This document shows positions 1 through 8,510 of a stretch of DNA of 20,266 nt, piece after piece. The stretch's first letter is position 1, and each line of letters opens with the position of its first letter. The notes beneath the pieces are model-generated. The model saw only the letters and a program-made list of their open reading frames with translations, was not told where the DNA came from and ran no database searches. Origin of the DNA: JACMLD01 sp038229695 (lineage in GTDB: Bacteria > Bacteroidota > Bacteroidia > Chitinophagales > Chitinophagaceae); NCBI GenBank assembly GCA_038229695.1, contig JBBROE010000083.1:1-20266 (forward strand), given 5' to 3'. The translations under genes were made by a program, and so were the position numbers.

Positions 1-375
1 ATGGATTTGGCCAATGGCCGTCTTTTCACAGCTTGCCGTGAAAATAAAGGGTTGAGTGTTCTGGACCTCAGGTCTGGGAAAGTGATTACAACACTACCAA
101 TTGGTGCAGGCGTTGATGCGGTGGCCTACGACCCTGGAACAAAGTTGATATTTTGTTCGAATGGAGACGGAACGACCACTATTATCAAGCAGCAATCACC
201 GGACCTCTATGCAGTTGTTCAGACACTGACCACTGAAAATCGGGCAAAAACGCTGGCCTTGGATACAAAATCCCATAAAATTTACTTAAGCGCTCCTCAA
301 TTCGAGAATGGAACCAGGACTGTGATCCCCGGCTCATTCAAAGTACTTGTATATTCAATGGAAGGCAGTAAGTAG
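1..375 (+). CDS. YncE-like beta-propeller protein, 3' end only
   Basis: This is the C-terminal 124 residues of a protein whose start lies before the window; the ATG at position 1 is probably an internal methionine. It shows repeated blade-like units of the YVTN/YncE type: a stretch ending VLDLRSGKVITTLPIG followed by DAVAYDPGTKLIFCSNGDG, then a second unit with TLALDTKSHKIYLSAP. Such proteins are seven-bladed propellers, usually periplasmic and often of unknown ligand. The frame closes with TAG at 373-375. No hairpin terminator is visible just downstream, where the sequence passes into degenerate DNA. The family call rests on the blade pattern; the exact function cannot be told from this piece. 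Confidence 0.75.
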   Translation: MDLANGRLFTACRENKGLSVLDLRSGKVITTLPIGAGVDAVAYDPGTKLIFCSNGDGTTTIIKQQSPDLYAVVQTLTTENRAKTLALDTKSHKIYLSAPQFENGTRTVIPGSFKVLVYSMEGSK

Positions 376-541
376 TTTGGATCATCTTTGCTCCTTGTCA
401 ATATAAGGCCCATCCAATACCATTTTTGTAGAAAAGCCAAAGAAAAGGCGAAATATGAAATAGTGCAGACCGGAAAAAAATTTCGGCTGCTGGAAAGCAG
501 CAGGGATACGTAAACCGAGTGGGGGCCAAAGTTAAATTAAG

Positions 542-808
542 CTAGTCCTGAGACTCATTGGTAAAGCGTCCTTTTGCATCAAAAGGAACATCCATCTAAT
601 TCGCTGCTGCTTCACAGTTCACAGGTCCATCCGGTGTTGTAATAACTGCTCCTTCTTTAATAGGTGCGCTTTTATAGTTGTCCTTCACATGGGCAAGCAC
701 TGCGGGCGGCAATTGTGAGACTTTAATATCATCCTCGCTAAATGCTAACGCCTATTGCGACAATAAATGTTCTTCATCAACGGGTAAAATACGCAGGTCG
801 GGATACAT
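542..808 (-). pseudogene. Decayed PepSY-like (DUF2874-type) protein remnant
   Basis: Read on the minus strand, one frame gives a recognisable PepSY-like domain interrupted by stops. After a TAG at 752-754 come DDIKVSQLPPAVLAHVKDNY, then KEGAVITTPDGPVNCEA, a second TAG at 596-598, then MDVPFDAKGRFTNES and a final TAG at 542-544. The order LP.AV...Y..A.I.EG....DG.V..E....-..FDA.G.F is the usual layout of small periplasmic PepSY-like proteins of Bacteroidota. Two in-frame stops and no clear start make this a dead gene rather than a working one. The residues upstream of the first stop (from an ATG at 806-808) do not clearly match the family. The assignment is by motif recognition only. Confidence 0.55.
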
Positions 809-821
809 GGTTATTCTGCGA

Positions 822-1068
822 TTAAAATATCTTTCGTTGGTGAAGTTGGTAATACTTGCGGAGAAATCCTCTCAACCTGGCTGTTGGCTGAAGCAGTAAG
901 GGGCTGGAAAACGTTCCGGGTCTTAGTGATTGCTTTGGGTTGGTAATAAACTGCGCATCCATTAGACCTCCTGCCATTTGTTGTTTGTCATCCATCCGGG
1001 AAAATTCCTCGGCGATAGCAATCTTAACGATCCAGTACGGAATATTTCTGAGTACCAGAATTTAGAAC
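822..1068 (-). pseudogene. Unidentified decayed coding frame
   Basis: A minus-strand frame stays open for about 80 codons but has no convincing start, and runs directly towards the PepSY-like remnant. Its first part reads as natural protein (for example NIPYWIVKIAIAEEFSR and MAGGLMDAQFITNPKQ). After that the protein-like signal seems to pass into a neighbouring frame, as expected after a frameshift. I do not recognise the family. It may be the upstream part of the same dead locus or an unrelated fragment. Confidence 0.3.
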
Positions 1069-1105
1069 ATGGGATTTACCAACTCCTATATCCTGTTCCA
1101 GATCA

Positions 1106-1567
1106 TTGTTAATTTTGAAAATATCATTTTTCACAGCCTGGATAATAGGTGTTTTCATATTTTCCGTAGGCTTATTTCTGGTGGTTAAGTTGGTATACGG
1201 CATCGTGCCGCAAGGCAGTATTTTGTTGCTGTATTTATTTCTTTCGATTTTCCTCATAGCCATATTAGGCATTGGCTTATTAATTTCTACTTACTGCGAA
1301 AACCAGCACCAAGCTATGTCAGTGGCTTTCTTCTTCATGATGATATTCATTTTGATGAGTGGTTTATTTACTTCCGTAGATAGTATGCCCAATTGGGCAA
1401 AGTTTATTGCCAATTGCAGCCCGGTAACTTACTTCATCCAGGTTATGCGTATGGTCGTGTTGAAAGGCAGTGGTTTTGCAGATATTAAATATCAGTTTCT
1501 GGCCATGATAGGCTTTGCAGCTTTATTCAATGGGTGGGCAATTGTAAACTATAGGAAGACTCTATAA
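1106..1567 (+). pseudogene. ABC-2 type permease, 5'-truncated (YhhJ/YbhR-like)
   Basis: The frame encodes the C-terminal membrane half of an ABC-2 type transport permease: several hydrophobic segments, the conserved stretch GLLISTYCENQHQAM, then FILMSGLFTSVDSMPNWAK, NCSPVTYFIQVMRMV and a C-terminal NYRKTL. Intact members have roughly 370 residues, with an N-terminal helix and a large periplasmic domain; only about 153 codons remain here. The apparent start is a TTG inside what should be a transmembrane helix, and the frame is closed upstream by TGA at 1049-1051. No ATPase or second permease lies beside it. The retained half is clean, with no internal stop, so the truncation may be fairly recent. 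I read it as a remnant, not a functional small protein. Confidence 0.75.
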
Positions 1568-2519
1568 TTCTGTTCAAAATGGCTAAATAAAAACATTATG
1601 CATAAATGTCAGAAGCAGGCAGGGCAAGACGTGTCTAATCTTATTGATATTTTCAATTTGTAATGGGGTAATATACATTTGAGGTAAAAAACCTTACCGG
1701 TTGCTAACTTGAAAGACCAGCAAATGAATGTAAAAAAAGTTGGCAACAGCCAAAATAACAACAGCACGTTGTTATTCGGCCACCGAGCATTATTTCTAAC
1801 CCGGTAAGCCATTCTTCGGATCCATTATTGAAGCACCAAACGTGGTATTTCCCCGAAATGGGGACCCGCCCTCCGCGTTTTTTGTACTCCCAATAACTAT
1901 CCGCTACAAAACTCACCGGCGATTTCTTTCCAGTGATTGTGCGCTACCCCCGGAAACCTACATCCGCTGATGGGTAATAGGTCGGCATGGGTTACAACGG
2001 TAGTAAATATTTCCGTCTTTCCTACTGTGTAAGGAACTAAGGATTTATCCCCGACAGTTAATAAAAGAACCTTGTATTTATTTCCAGAAAGAAACATTTA
2101 ATACTTGTTTAATTTGCTTTTAAATATTTCTGCGTCGCGGTGTTGCTATATTATTGCTGTTACAATTTGGTAACGCATAGTTAATTTAGCCGTTTCCCAG
2201 ATCAGGATACATTTGCCGACTAATCCTTAGAAATCAGCATAGCCATAATGAACACATCTAACTGCTTAAGCGCTTTACCGCTAACACATCCGTTTTCAAT
2301 CGCTGCCGGAACACCGGTCCTTTTTCGATCCGGAACATTCGCCGCCTTAAAGATTCCGGGTAGCCGTTCCTGCGTCCGGTTGACGCATAATGGATTTGTT
2401 GTACTGCGCTTTATGCCATCAAGTAACTCCCATTCCCTGTACAGGAAATAACACACCTGTTCGGCCGTGCAGGTACGTCCACGGCAGATAAGATCTTTTG
2501 TATCTAAAACGTCTATAAC
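1568..2519. other. Gene-poor stretch with decayed-looking frames and the susC upstream region
   Basis: About 950 bases hold no convincing intact gene. Just after the permease remnant there is a near-palindrome at 1593-1609 (ACATTATGCAT followed by AAATGT, perfect except for one extra A). On the minus strand two overlapping frames (1897-2097 and 1704-1916) read like one protein broken by a frameshift; see the separate entry. From 2220 to 2519 short frames exist on both strands, but neither resembles a protein I know. The promoter of the downstream SusC operon must lie here, yet I found no good match to the Bacteroidota -33 TTTG / -7 TAnnTTTG pattern at a sensible distance. Confidence 0.5.
1704..2097 (-). 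pseudogene. Possible frameshifted coding remnant, family unknown
   Basis: On the minus strand a frame starting with ATG at 2097 runs 66 codons and ends near 1897 (…FPGVAHNHWKEIAGEFCSG). A second frame then continues with protein-like sequence (SYWEYKKRGGRVPISGKYHV, then NNGSEEWLTGLEIMLGG). The two overlap by about 20 bases, as a single-base indel in one gene would produce. No promoter, partner gene or known domain supports it. It could equally be chance open frames. Confidence 0.25.
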
Positions 2520-5500
2520 ATGAAACAACGTTATCTACTCGTTCAATTGTTTACTGTGCTGCTGCTGTCCCTCTGCACTTGTGTTGCACTGCAGGCCCAG
2601 CAAATTCAACCTGCCGTCAAGGGATCGGTTAAAAATGAGCAGGGAGAACTGCTGCCTGATGTTACTGTTTCGATCAAGAACAAGCCAGGTGATTTTTCAG
2701 CCACGACGGCCACCGCGGCGGATGGTTCTTTTTCGTTCAACACGCTCAAAGAAGGGGATAGCTTTACTTTTTCATTTACCCATGTGGGCTATGCGGATAA
2801 AGTACTGGAGGGCTATCGGTATCAAAAAGGTCAGCCGATAAGTCTATCCGTCCAACTAAAAGTTTCTGCGGGCACATTGGGTGAGGTTGTCGTGGTGGGT
2901 TATGGTACAGTAAAGAAAGCTGACCTGACCGGGGTGGTCGGCAGCGTGAAAGGACAGGAATTAATGGAGCGTCCTGCTATCAATGTGGAACAATCGCTGG
3001 CGGGAAAGCTTGCGGGGGTGAATGTGACGACCAATTCCGGAAGACCGGGTGGGAGGACGTCTGTTTCCATCCGTGGCTTCAGTTCCATTAACGCCTCTAA
3101 CGATCCACTTTATATTGTTGATGGCGTGGAGTGGACAGAAGGCTTGTCTAATATCAACCCCAACGATATCGATCGAATAGACGTGTTGAAGGATGCATCG
3201 GCCACGGCGATTTATGGTACCAAAGGGTCTAACGGCGTCATTATGGTCACCACCAAAAGAGGCAGTAAGAATAAAAATGTAGTGACCTACAATAATTTTA
3301 TCAGCATCAATCAGCTGCCACCCTCGAGGAATCTCAAGGTGATGAATGCACGCCAGTGGCTCGACCTGGAAGAAGTGGTTTACCAAAACGCCCAGAAATT
3401 TGATCCCGTAGGGTATGCGTCGGGCAAATACCAAAACCCGGTGGACAAGCGAAAAGCCTACCTGGCGGGAAACACGTTTGGTAACCACGAACTCTTTACG
3501 TTGGATGCGAATGGAATACCTCAGCCGATTTATGATATCGACTGGAGTAAAATGGTTTTCCGTACCTCGGTAAGTCAAAACCACAATGTGTCTGTAACGG
3601 GCGGTAACAACAACACCAATTATGGATTCTTTATGGGCTATGCCGATGACAACGGTATTATCAGGGAAAGCTATCAGAAACGTTACAATGCGCGGGTAAC
3701 GGTGGACCAGACGGTGAAGGATTGGCTGAAAGTGGGTGCCACAGCCAGCTATAGTAAAAAAACGGAAAATGGGGTGGACGATGCCAACGGTTCCTATAAC
3801 GTGATTCGCAACATTGTAGAGATGGTACCATTTATTCCCTATCAATACAAAGACGGAGCCTATGGGTACGGGGGCGACTACGCGGGCCTGGAAAAGCTTG
3901 ACAATCCCCTTTCTGAGGCATACGAAAATATTATCATCAACAAAACAAATGCCTTCAACGGAAGTGCCTATGCCAATGTAAAACTGATCAAGGGCCTCGA
4001 ATTTACGTCAACCTTCGGGGCAAATGTTTTAGATGCAATAAACCCCCGGTTTAACAGCTCAAAATTGCAGGGTGGCACGCGTAAGAACAGCGCTTCGATC
4101 AATAGTAGCGAAACCAATTTTTGGGTATGGTCAAACCGGCTGAACTACAGCAGACAGCTTAATGAAAACAACAGCATAAATGTGTTGCTGGGTACCGAGC
4201 AGCAAAAGCAAAACTTCCTGGGATGGACGGCCGCTACTACTTTAATGCCGGATGACTACTACAACTATTTCAACCTCGGTGCCGGCGCTACCCCGCAAGC
4301 ACCCAGCTCAGCGGCTTCTGCCTACCAGATGTCTTCCTATTTTGGAAGAGTAAATTACAACCTCAACGATAAATACCTCTTTACCGCAACCGGTCGGTTT
4401 GATGGTTCCTCCCGCTTTGGTGAAAACAACAAGTTTGCCTTTTTCCCCTCCGCAGCAATTGCCTGGCGGATATCGAAAGAGGCTTTCCTGGCCGAAATCA
4501 GCGTTATTTCAGACTGGAAACTACGGCTGAGTTATGGCCTAACGGGTAACTCCGCGATCGGCTCCTACCGGTCGTTAGCCAACCTCAGCACCAACGCTTA
4601 TATTTTTGGCGGTCGTGCCAGCGGTGTTGCAATCGGTACGCTGGCCAATCCTGATCTGAAATGGGAGAAAACCAGGCAGTTTAATATCGGTACTGACCTC
4701 AGCCTATTCAAAAGCCGGATAAATATTACCCTGGATGCATACTATAAGCAGACCGTTGATTTGTTATTAGATGCACCGGTCCCCTCTACCAGCGGATTCA
4801 CTACCGTAACGAAGAATATCGGTAATATGGAAAACAAAGGGGTGGAAGTGACCATCAATACCATCAACGTCCAGCGCAAAGATTTTAGCTGGTCTACCGA
4901 CTTTAATTTCTCCTGGTTGCAAAACAGGATAACCGCATTGGGCGCGCATAATGAAGATATCATCTATGGGTTTAAAGACAACCAGATACTGCGCGTCGGC
5001 GCTTCGGTGGGTTCTATTTTCGGTTATGTACGGGATGGCATCTACGGTACCAAACAGGCAGACGAGGCAAAGGCCTACGGAAAATTGCCAGGTGATGTCA
5101 TCTTCAGGGACCAGAACCACGATGGCGTAATTAATGCGAATGACCGTATTATCATCGGCAAAGGAATTCCGGATTTTTACGGCACGTTTTCTAACAGCTT
5201 CCGGTATAAGAACTTTTACCTGATTGTGGAGCTTCAATACCAAAAGGGGAATTATATCTTCAATAATACCCGTAATTCAAGCGAAGGTCGTTTCGGTATT
5301 GCCAATAATTATGCAACCGTGCTGAACTCATGGACACCCACCAACCAGGATGTTGCACTGGAGCAGGTAAGGCCGACCGGTTACAGCTACCTGATGGATA
5401 CCCGGAAGCTTTCGGATGGATCTTTTGTCCGGGGGAAAAACCTGTTGCTGTCCTACAGTTTCGATAAAGGAATTGCGAGTAAAATGAAGGTATCCGACCT

Positions 5501-5660
5501 GCGAGTATTTGTGTCTTTACAAAACTTCTTTCTGGTAACCCATTATTTTGGGTACGATCCCGAATTAAACAATTACAATACGGCCTTTTCCCAGGGGATT
5601 ACCTATACCAACTATCCCAAACCGAGAACCCTTATGTTTGGTTTAAATGTGTCGTTTTAA
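2520..5660 (+). CDS. SusC/RagA-family TonB-dependent outer-membrane transporter
   Basis: The 1046-residue protein is an outer-membrane channel that imports a bound nutrient using TonB energy. A Sec signal peptide covers residues 1 to about 26 (cleavage near ALQA/Q). It is followed by a carboxypeptidase-regulatory-like domain (about 33-113, with QGELLPDVTV and FTHVGYADK), the SusC family junction GEVVVVGYGTVKK (121-133), and the plug (about 131-250) with GKLAGVNVT, SIRGFSS, LYIVDGVE and a DVLKDASATAIYG stretch. The rest is the beta-barrel, ending in phenylalanine as is usual for barrel insertion. Length is typical of the family. The SusD partner starts 17 bases after the stop, and a phosphoesterase follows, so these three genes form an operon. 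Substrate cannot be read from the barrel; the neighbours hint at a phosphorylated ligand. No fused FecR-interacting N-terminal domain is present, so transduction through an anti-sigma factor is unlikely. Confidence 0.95.
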   Translation: MKQRYLLVQLFTVLLLSLCTCVALQAQQIQPAVKGSVKNEQGELLPDVTVSIKNKPGDFSATTATAADGSFSFNTLKEGDSFTFSFTHVGYADKVLEGYRYQKGQPISLSVQLKVSAGTLGEVVVVGYGTVKKADLTGVVGSVKGQELMERPAINVEQSLAGKLAGVNVTTNSGRPGGRTSVSIRGFSSINASNDPLYIVDGVEWTEGLSNINPNDIDRIDVLKDASATAIYGTKGSNGVIMVTTKRGSKNKNVVTYNNFISINQLPPSRNLKVMNARQWLDLEEVVYQNAQKFDPVGYASGKYQNPVDKRKAYLAGNTFGNHELFTLDANGIPQPIYDIDWSKMVFRTSVSQNHNVSVTGGNNNTNYGFFMGYADDNGIIRESYQKRYNARVTVDQTVKDWLKVGATASYSKKTENGVDDANGSYNVIRNIVEMVPFIPYQYKDGAYGYGGDYAGLEKLDNPLSEAYENIIINKTNAFNGSAYANVKLIKGLEFTSTFGANVLDAINPRFNSSKLQGGTRKNSASINSSETNFWVWSNRLNYSRQLNENNSINVLLGTEQQKQNFLGWTAATTLMPDDYYNYFNLGAGATPQAPSSAASAYQMSSYFGRVNYNLNDKYLFTATGRFDGSSRFGENNKFAFFPSAAIAWRISKEAFLAEISVISDWKLRLSYGLTGNSAIGSYRSLANLSTNAYIFGGRASGVAIGTLANPDLKWEKTRQFNIGTDLSLFKSRINITLDAYYKQTVDLLLDAPVPSTSGFTTVTKNIGNMENKGVEVTINTINVQRKDFSWSTDFNFSWLQNRITALGAHNEDIIYGFKDNQILRVGASVGSIFGYVRDGIYGTKQADEAKAYGKLPGDVIFRDQNHDGVINANDRIIIGKGIPDFYGTFSNSFRYKNFYLIVELQYQKGNYIFNNTRNSSEGRFGIANNYATVLNSWTPTNQDVALEQVRPTGYSYLMDTRKLSDGSFVRGKNLLLSYSFDKGIASKMKVSDLRVFVSLQNFFLVTHYFGYDPELNNYNTAFSQGITYTNYPKPRTLMFGLNVSF

Positions 5661-5677
5661 CATTAAATAAAAGTGAA

Positions 5678-7171
5678 ATGAAAAATACTCTGTTTGCATG
5701 CGGGGCGCTGGCGATGATCCTGCTCCCATCCTGCCAAAAATCGTTTTTAAAAGAACAGAATCCTTCCGCACTCACCCAGCAATCCTACTTTACCACGTCC
5801 ACGCAGGCAGTTGCCGCTGTAGCGGGCATCTACCCCATGCTACAAATCCTTACTACAGAAATTGAATATCGGGGAGATGCGGTTTGGTCGTTGCTCGAAA
5901 TGCCAGCCGGCCATATACTGCCGGGCGGTTCTCAATATAAAATGAATTCCATCCTGCACACCAACTCTGCTAACGAACCCGTCTATTATATCCTTTGGAC
6001 CGGGTTTTATAATGGCGTCTCCAATGCTAATCTTGCTATCCAGCGTATACCTGCCATACAGATGGATGAGTCTGCAAAGAAGAGTTTGCTCGGCGAAGCG
6101 TATTTTCTGCGGGCTTTATATTATTACTACCTCGTGCAACTTTATGGCGATATCCCGCTACTCAAGGAACCGATCGATTTTGCCAGCCCCTCCTTGTTCC
6201 CCGCGCGATCGCCCAAAGAAAAGGTGTATGACCTCATTGTAAGCGACCTGAAAATGGCAGAAACATCTGGTTTACCGCTCGTAGATAAGACCGGTAAAGC
6301 GAGTGTCGGCGCCTCAAAATCATTACTGGCTTCTGTGTATCTGACAATGGCAGGTTACCCGTTGAACAAAGGGGCTGAATACTATACTTTAGCCGCTACC
6401 AAGGCAAAAGAAGTGATTGATGGCAACGCCTACAGCTTGTTTGATAATTACGGCTACCTGCATGACCGGGCACATAAAAACAAAGACGAATTGATTTTCC
6501 AGGCTCAGTACCTGGCCGGCGTTAAAACCAATCGCATCACCGAATTTGTTTCGCCAAAAGGAATTTCCAAACTTACGAGTGATCTGTTGACAGTTTCTCC
6601 TATCCAGGAATTTGTCAATTCTTATGAGACCGGCGACAAACGGGTAGGGCAGAAGCAATTTTATTTTACACAGGATTATGCCACCGGCAGCACCACCAAC
6701 ATTGTTAAGTTTCCCCCGGCCCTCTACAAATTCTATTTGGAGGAAGCAGCAGGCGCAAAGGGGGATGCCAATTCGGATGAGAACTGGACGATATTGCGGT
6801 ACCCGGAGGTGTTGTTAATTTATGCAGAAGCGTCAAACGAAGTGAACGGTCCCAGCCAATTGGCATATGACCAGGTTAATAAAATACGAAGGAGAGCTAC
6901 CCTGCCTGACCTGCAGGGATTAAGCAAAGACGCTTTTAGGGAAGCGATTTGGCGCGAGCGCTACCATGAGCTCGCGTATGAGAACAAATCTTATTTCGAC
7001 ATCCAACGCACCCATAAAACGTATAATTTAAAGACCGGTAGTTTTGAAGATGCTTTTTCGTACGTAAACGAGCAGGGTGTGAAGTTTAATCAGCAGTACC
7101 TGTTATGGCCCATCCCACAAAAGGAAATAGATGTGAATCCGAATCTCCAACCACAAAACCCTGGCTGGTAG
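5678..7171 (+). CDS. SusD/RagB-family nutrient-binding outer-membrane lipoprotein
   Basis: This 497-residue lipoprotein is the surface lid of the SusC transporter encoded 17 bases upstream. The lipobox LPSC puts the lipidated cysteine at residue 19. The N-terminal SusD region has QNPSALTQQSYFTT and the helical core has the hallmark GEAYFLRALYYYYLVQLYGD followed by IPLL. The C-terminal SusD domain has NWTILRYPEVLLIYAEA, a RRRATLPDL stretch, IWRERYHELAYENKSYFDIQ and the characteristic ending WPIPQKEIDVNPNLQPQNPGW broken here only by its usual spacing. Family membership is certain from these motifs. Ligand specificity varies greatly in SusD proteins and cannot be assigned. The phosphoesterase gene begins 28 bases after the stop. 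Confidence 0.95.
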   Translation: MKNTLFACGALAMILLPSCQKSFLKEQNPSALTQQSYFTTSTQAVAAVAGIYPMLQILTTEIEYRGDAVWSLLEMPAGHILPGGSQYKMNSILHTNSANEPVYYILWTGFYNGVSNANLAIQRIPAIQMDESAKKSLLGEAYFLRALYYYYLVQLYGDIPLLKEPIDFASPSLFPARSPKEKVYDLIVSDLKMAETSGLPLVDKTGKASVGASKSLLASVYLTMAGYPLNKGAEYYTLAATKAKEVIDGNAYSLFDNYGYLHDRAHKNKDELIFQAQYLAGVKTNRITEFVSPKGISKLTSDLLTVSPIQEFVNSYETGDKRVGQKQFYFTQDYATGSTTNIVKFPPALYKFYLEEAAGAKGDANSDENWTILRYPEVLLIYAEASNEVNGPSQLAYDQVNKIRRRATLPDLQGLSKDAFREAIWRERYHELAYENKSYFDIQRTHKTYNLKTGSFEDAFSYVNEQGVKFNQQYLLWPIPQKEIDVNPNLQPQNPGW

Positions 7172-7199
7172 TTGTATGCATTTTAATTAAGTTGATAGC

Positions 7200-8075
7200 A
7201 TGAGGTCGATTTTCAACGTTTTTTCTATTCAGTTGTGGTGGGTAGTGCTGGGCGCCGGCATTTTACCGGGAAGTTGTGTTTCCGGCAAGATCCACGAGGA
7301 TTCATTTTATTTTATCCAGATGTCTGATCCCCAGTTCGGGATGTTTGAGGAGAACAAATCCTTTGAAAAGGAAACCGCCCTGTTTACAAAAGCCATCCGG
7401 GAAGCCAATCGTTTAAAACCCGCCTTTGCCGTGGTTACGGGTGATCTGGTTAACCGGGGATCCGATACAGCGCAAATAGCGGAATATAAAAGAATAGCAC
7501 AGCAGCTGAACGCAAACATTCCTTTATACAATGTGCCCGGGAATCACGACGTTGGCAATACGCCCGACCCGGCCACTATTGCTGCCTATAGAAAGGCTTT
7601 CGGGCCCGATTACTACAGCTTCAGGTATAAATCTATGCTTGGTATAGTGTTGAATTCGGTGTACCTGCATAGCCCGGAACATGTTCCGGTGGAGGCCATG
7701 GAGCAGGAACGGTGGCTGCTTAAAACCCTGGAAGATGCAAAGGCCCAACATTACGCATCGGTCATGGTTTTTATGCACCATCCCTTCTTTTTGAGCCAAC
7801 CCGGTGAGGCAGACCAGTATTTTAATATTCCTGTGGCAACCCGAGAAAAATATTTGGCTATTTTAAAGGCAAACGGCGTCCGGTATATTTTTGCCGGGCA
7901 CTATCACCGCAATTCATTAGGAAAGGACGACGATATGGAAATGGTTACATCCGGCCCGGTAGGCAAACCTTTAGGCGACGGTCGTTCCGGCTTCCGCATT
8001 GTAACCGTGAATGGGGGGAAGGTTACCCATCAGTATTACAGCCTGGATTCGATACCAGGCAACCTGCACCACTAA
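7200..8075 (+). CDS. Calcineurin-like metallophosphoesterase, CPPED1-like
   Basis: The 291-residue protein hydrolyses a phosphate mono- or diester with a two-metal centre. The metal-binding blocks appear in order: SDPQFG (D43, Q45), GDLVN (81-85), GNHD (114-117), HHP (193-195) and GHYHRN (233-238). The first block is D-x-Q instead of the common D-x-H, a feature I associate with the CPPED1/CSTP1 branch of the superfamily. The N-terminus is hydrophobic and ends in LPGSC (C26), so export as a lipoprotein is likely, though proline at -3 makes the lipobox weak. It is the third gene of the SusCD operon, 28 bases after SusD, which suggests it dephosphorylates the imported ligand in the periplasm or at the outer membrane. 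The start ATG at 7200 precedes the signal region directly. The substrate is unknown. Confidence 0.88.
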   Translation: MRSIFNVFSIQLWWVVLGAGILPGSCVSGKIHEDSFYFIQMSDPQFGMFEENKSFEKETALFTKAIREANRLKPAFAVVTGDLVNRGSDTAQIAEYKRIAQQLNANIPLYNVPGNHDVGNTPDPATIAAYRKAFGPDYYSFRYKSMLGIVLNSVYLHSPEHVPVEAMEQERWLLKTLEDAKAQHYASVMVFMHHPFFLSQPGEADQYFNIPVATREKYLAILKANGVRYIFAGHYHRNSLGKDDDMEMVTSGPVGKPLGDGRSGFRIVTVNGGKVTHQYYSLDSIPGNLHH

Positions 8076-8090
8076 GCTGATTCGATCAGC
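8041..8090 (+). terminator. Two small hairpins at the end of the SusCD-phosphoesterase operon
   Basis: Two perfect 6-bp stems lie in tandem. The first is inside the last codons of the phosphoesterase: GCCTGG (8041-8046) pairs with CCAGGC (8055-8060). The second follows the stop codon at once: GCTGAT (8076-8081), loop TCG, ATCAGC (8085-8090). Both share the core ATTCGAT. No T-run follows, so a canonical intrinsic terminator is not shown. They may stabilise the 3' end or act with Rho. Confidence 0.35.
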
Positions 8091-8439
8091 CAATAAAACA
8101 GGTTACCTGCTGTTGCCAGGATGGACATATTCCGGTTGCGATGAGAGCAGTACAGCGCGGCAATACCATCCTCCTTTGATGGGCGCTGCATGTCATAAAT
8201 AAAGGGTCGTCCGGCGCAAGCCTGGTGGGGGACTTCTTATGGCGGCCCATACCGGCACCAGCTGACTCCATCGGCACAGCTGTCCTATTGACAATACTAC
8301 CAGCCCGCAGGGTCGGAAGGTAAGGAACGAATTTAGGCTGTGCTGAGCTGCATGCACTGTTGCAATTACCCGGCGTACGTAATGCTGGTGAATAGATCGG
8401 TTCCATTTCCCGCTGTAGAAATTGAAAGTGGCGCCCATG
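8091..8439. other. Convergent intergenic stretch, no gene recognised
   Basis: These 350 bases separate the end of the + phosphoesterase operon from the minus-strand terminator of the propeller gene. Several overlapping open frames exist on both strands because stops are sparse, but none resembles a known family, has a clear start, or keeps protein-like composition. I treat it as non-coding or decayed sequence. Confidence 0.5.
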
Positions 8440-8468
8440 AAAAAAGAGCGCCCTGTCCGGACGCTCTT
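8440..8468 (-). terminator. Intrinsic terminator of the propeller lipoprotein gene
   Basis: Read on the minus strand, AAGAGCG (8468-8462), an 11-base loop and CGCTCTT (8450-8444) form a perfect 7-bp stem. The stem runs into six T residues (A-run at 8440-8445 on the + strand). It sits about 43 bases after the TAG of the minus-strand gene that ends at 8511, exactly where its terminator is expected. Confidence 0.85.
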
Positions 8469-8510
8469 GAAACAACCCCCCACTCTTGAACAACGGTGCG
8501 CATCTCGTAT

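Noticed and set aside
1593..1609. Near-palindrome after the permease remnant, considered as an operator or attachment site
   Set aside because: It is AT-rich with one unpaired base, and no integrase, tRNA or second copy supports a role.
2461..2519. Possible -7 element (CTTTTG) just before SusC
   Set aside because: It lacks the TA at the right distance from TTTG, and no matching -33 element is present.
2220..2528. Minus-strand open frame of 102 codons upstream of SusC
   Set aside because: It overlaps the SusC start, resembles nothing known, and sits where the operon promoter is expected; a coding role cannot be supported.
2961..3845. Long minus-strand open frame (294 codons) inside the SusC gene
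   Set aside because: It lies entirely antisense to a clear SusC plug and barrel sequence and has no recognisable domain; its length comes from the codon use of the real gene.
8086..8493. Overlapping minus-strand open frames (up to 135 codons) after the phosphoesterase operon
   Set aside because: No domain or natural composition is seen, and the frames run through the terminator hairpin at 8440-8468.
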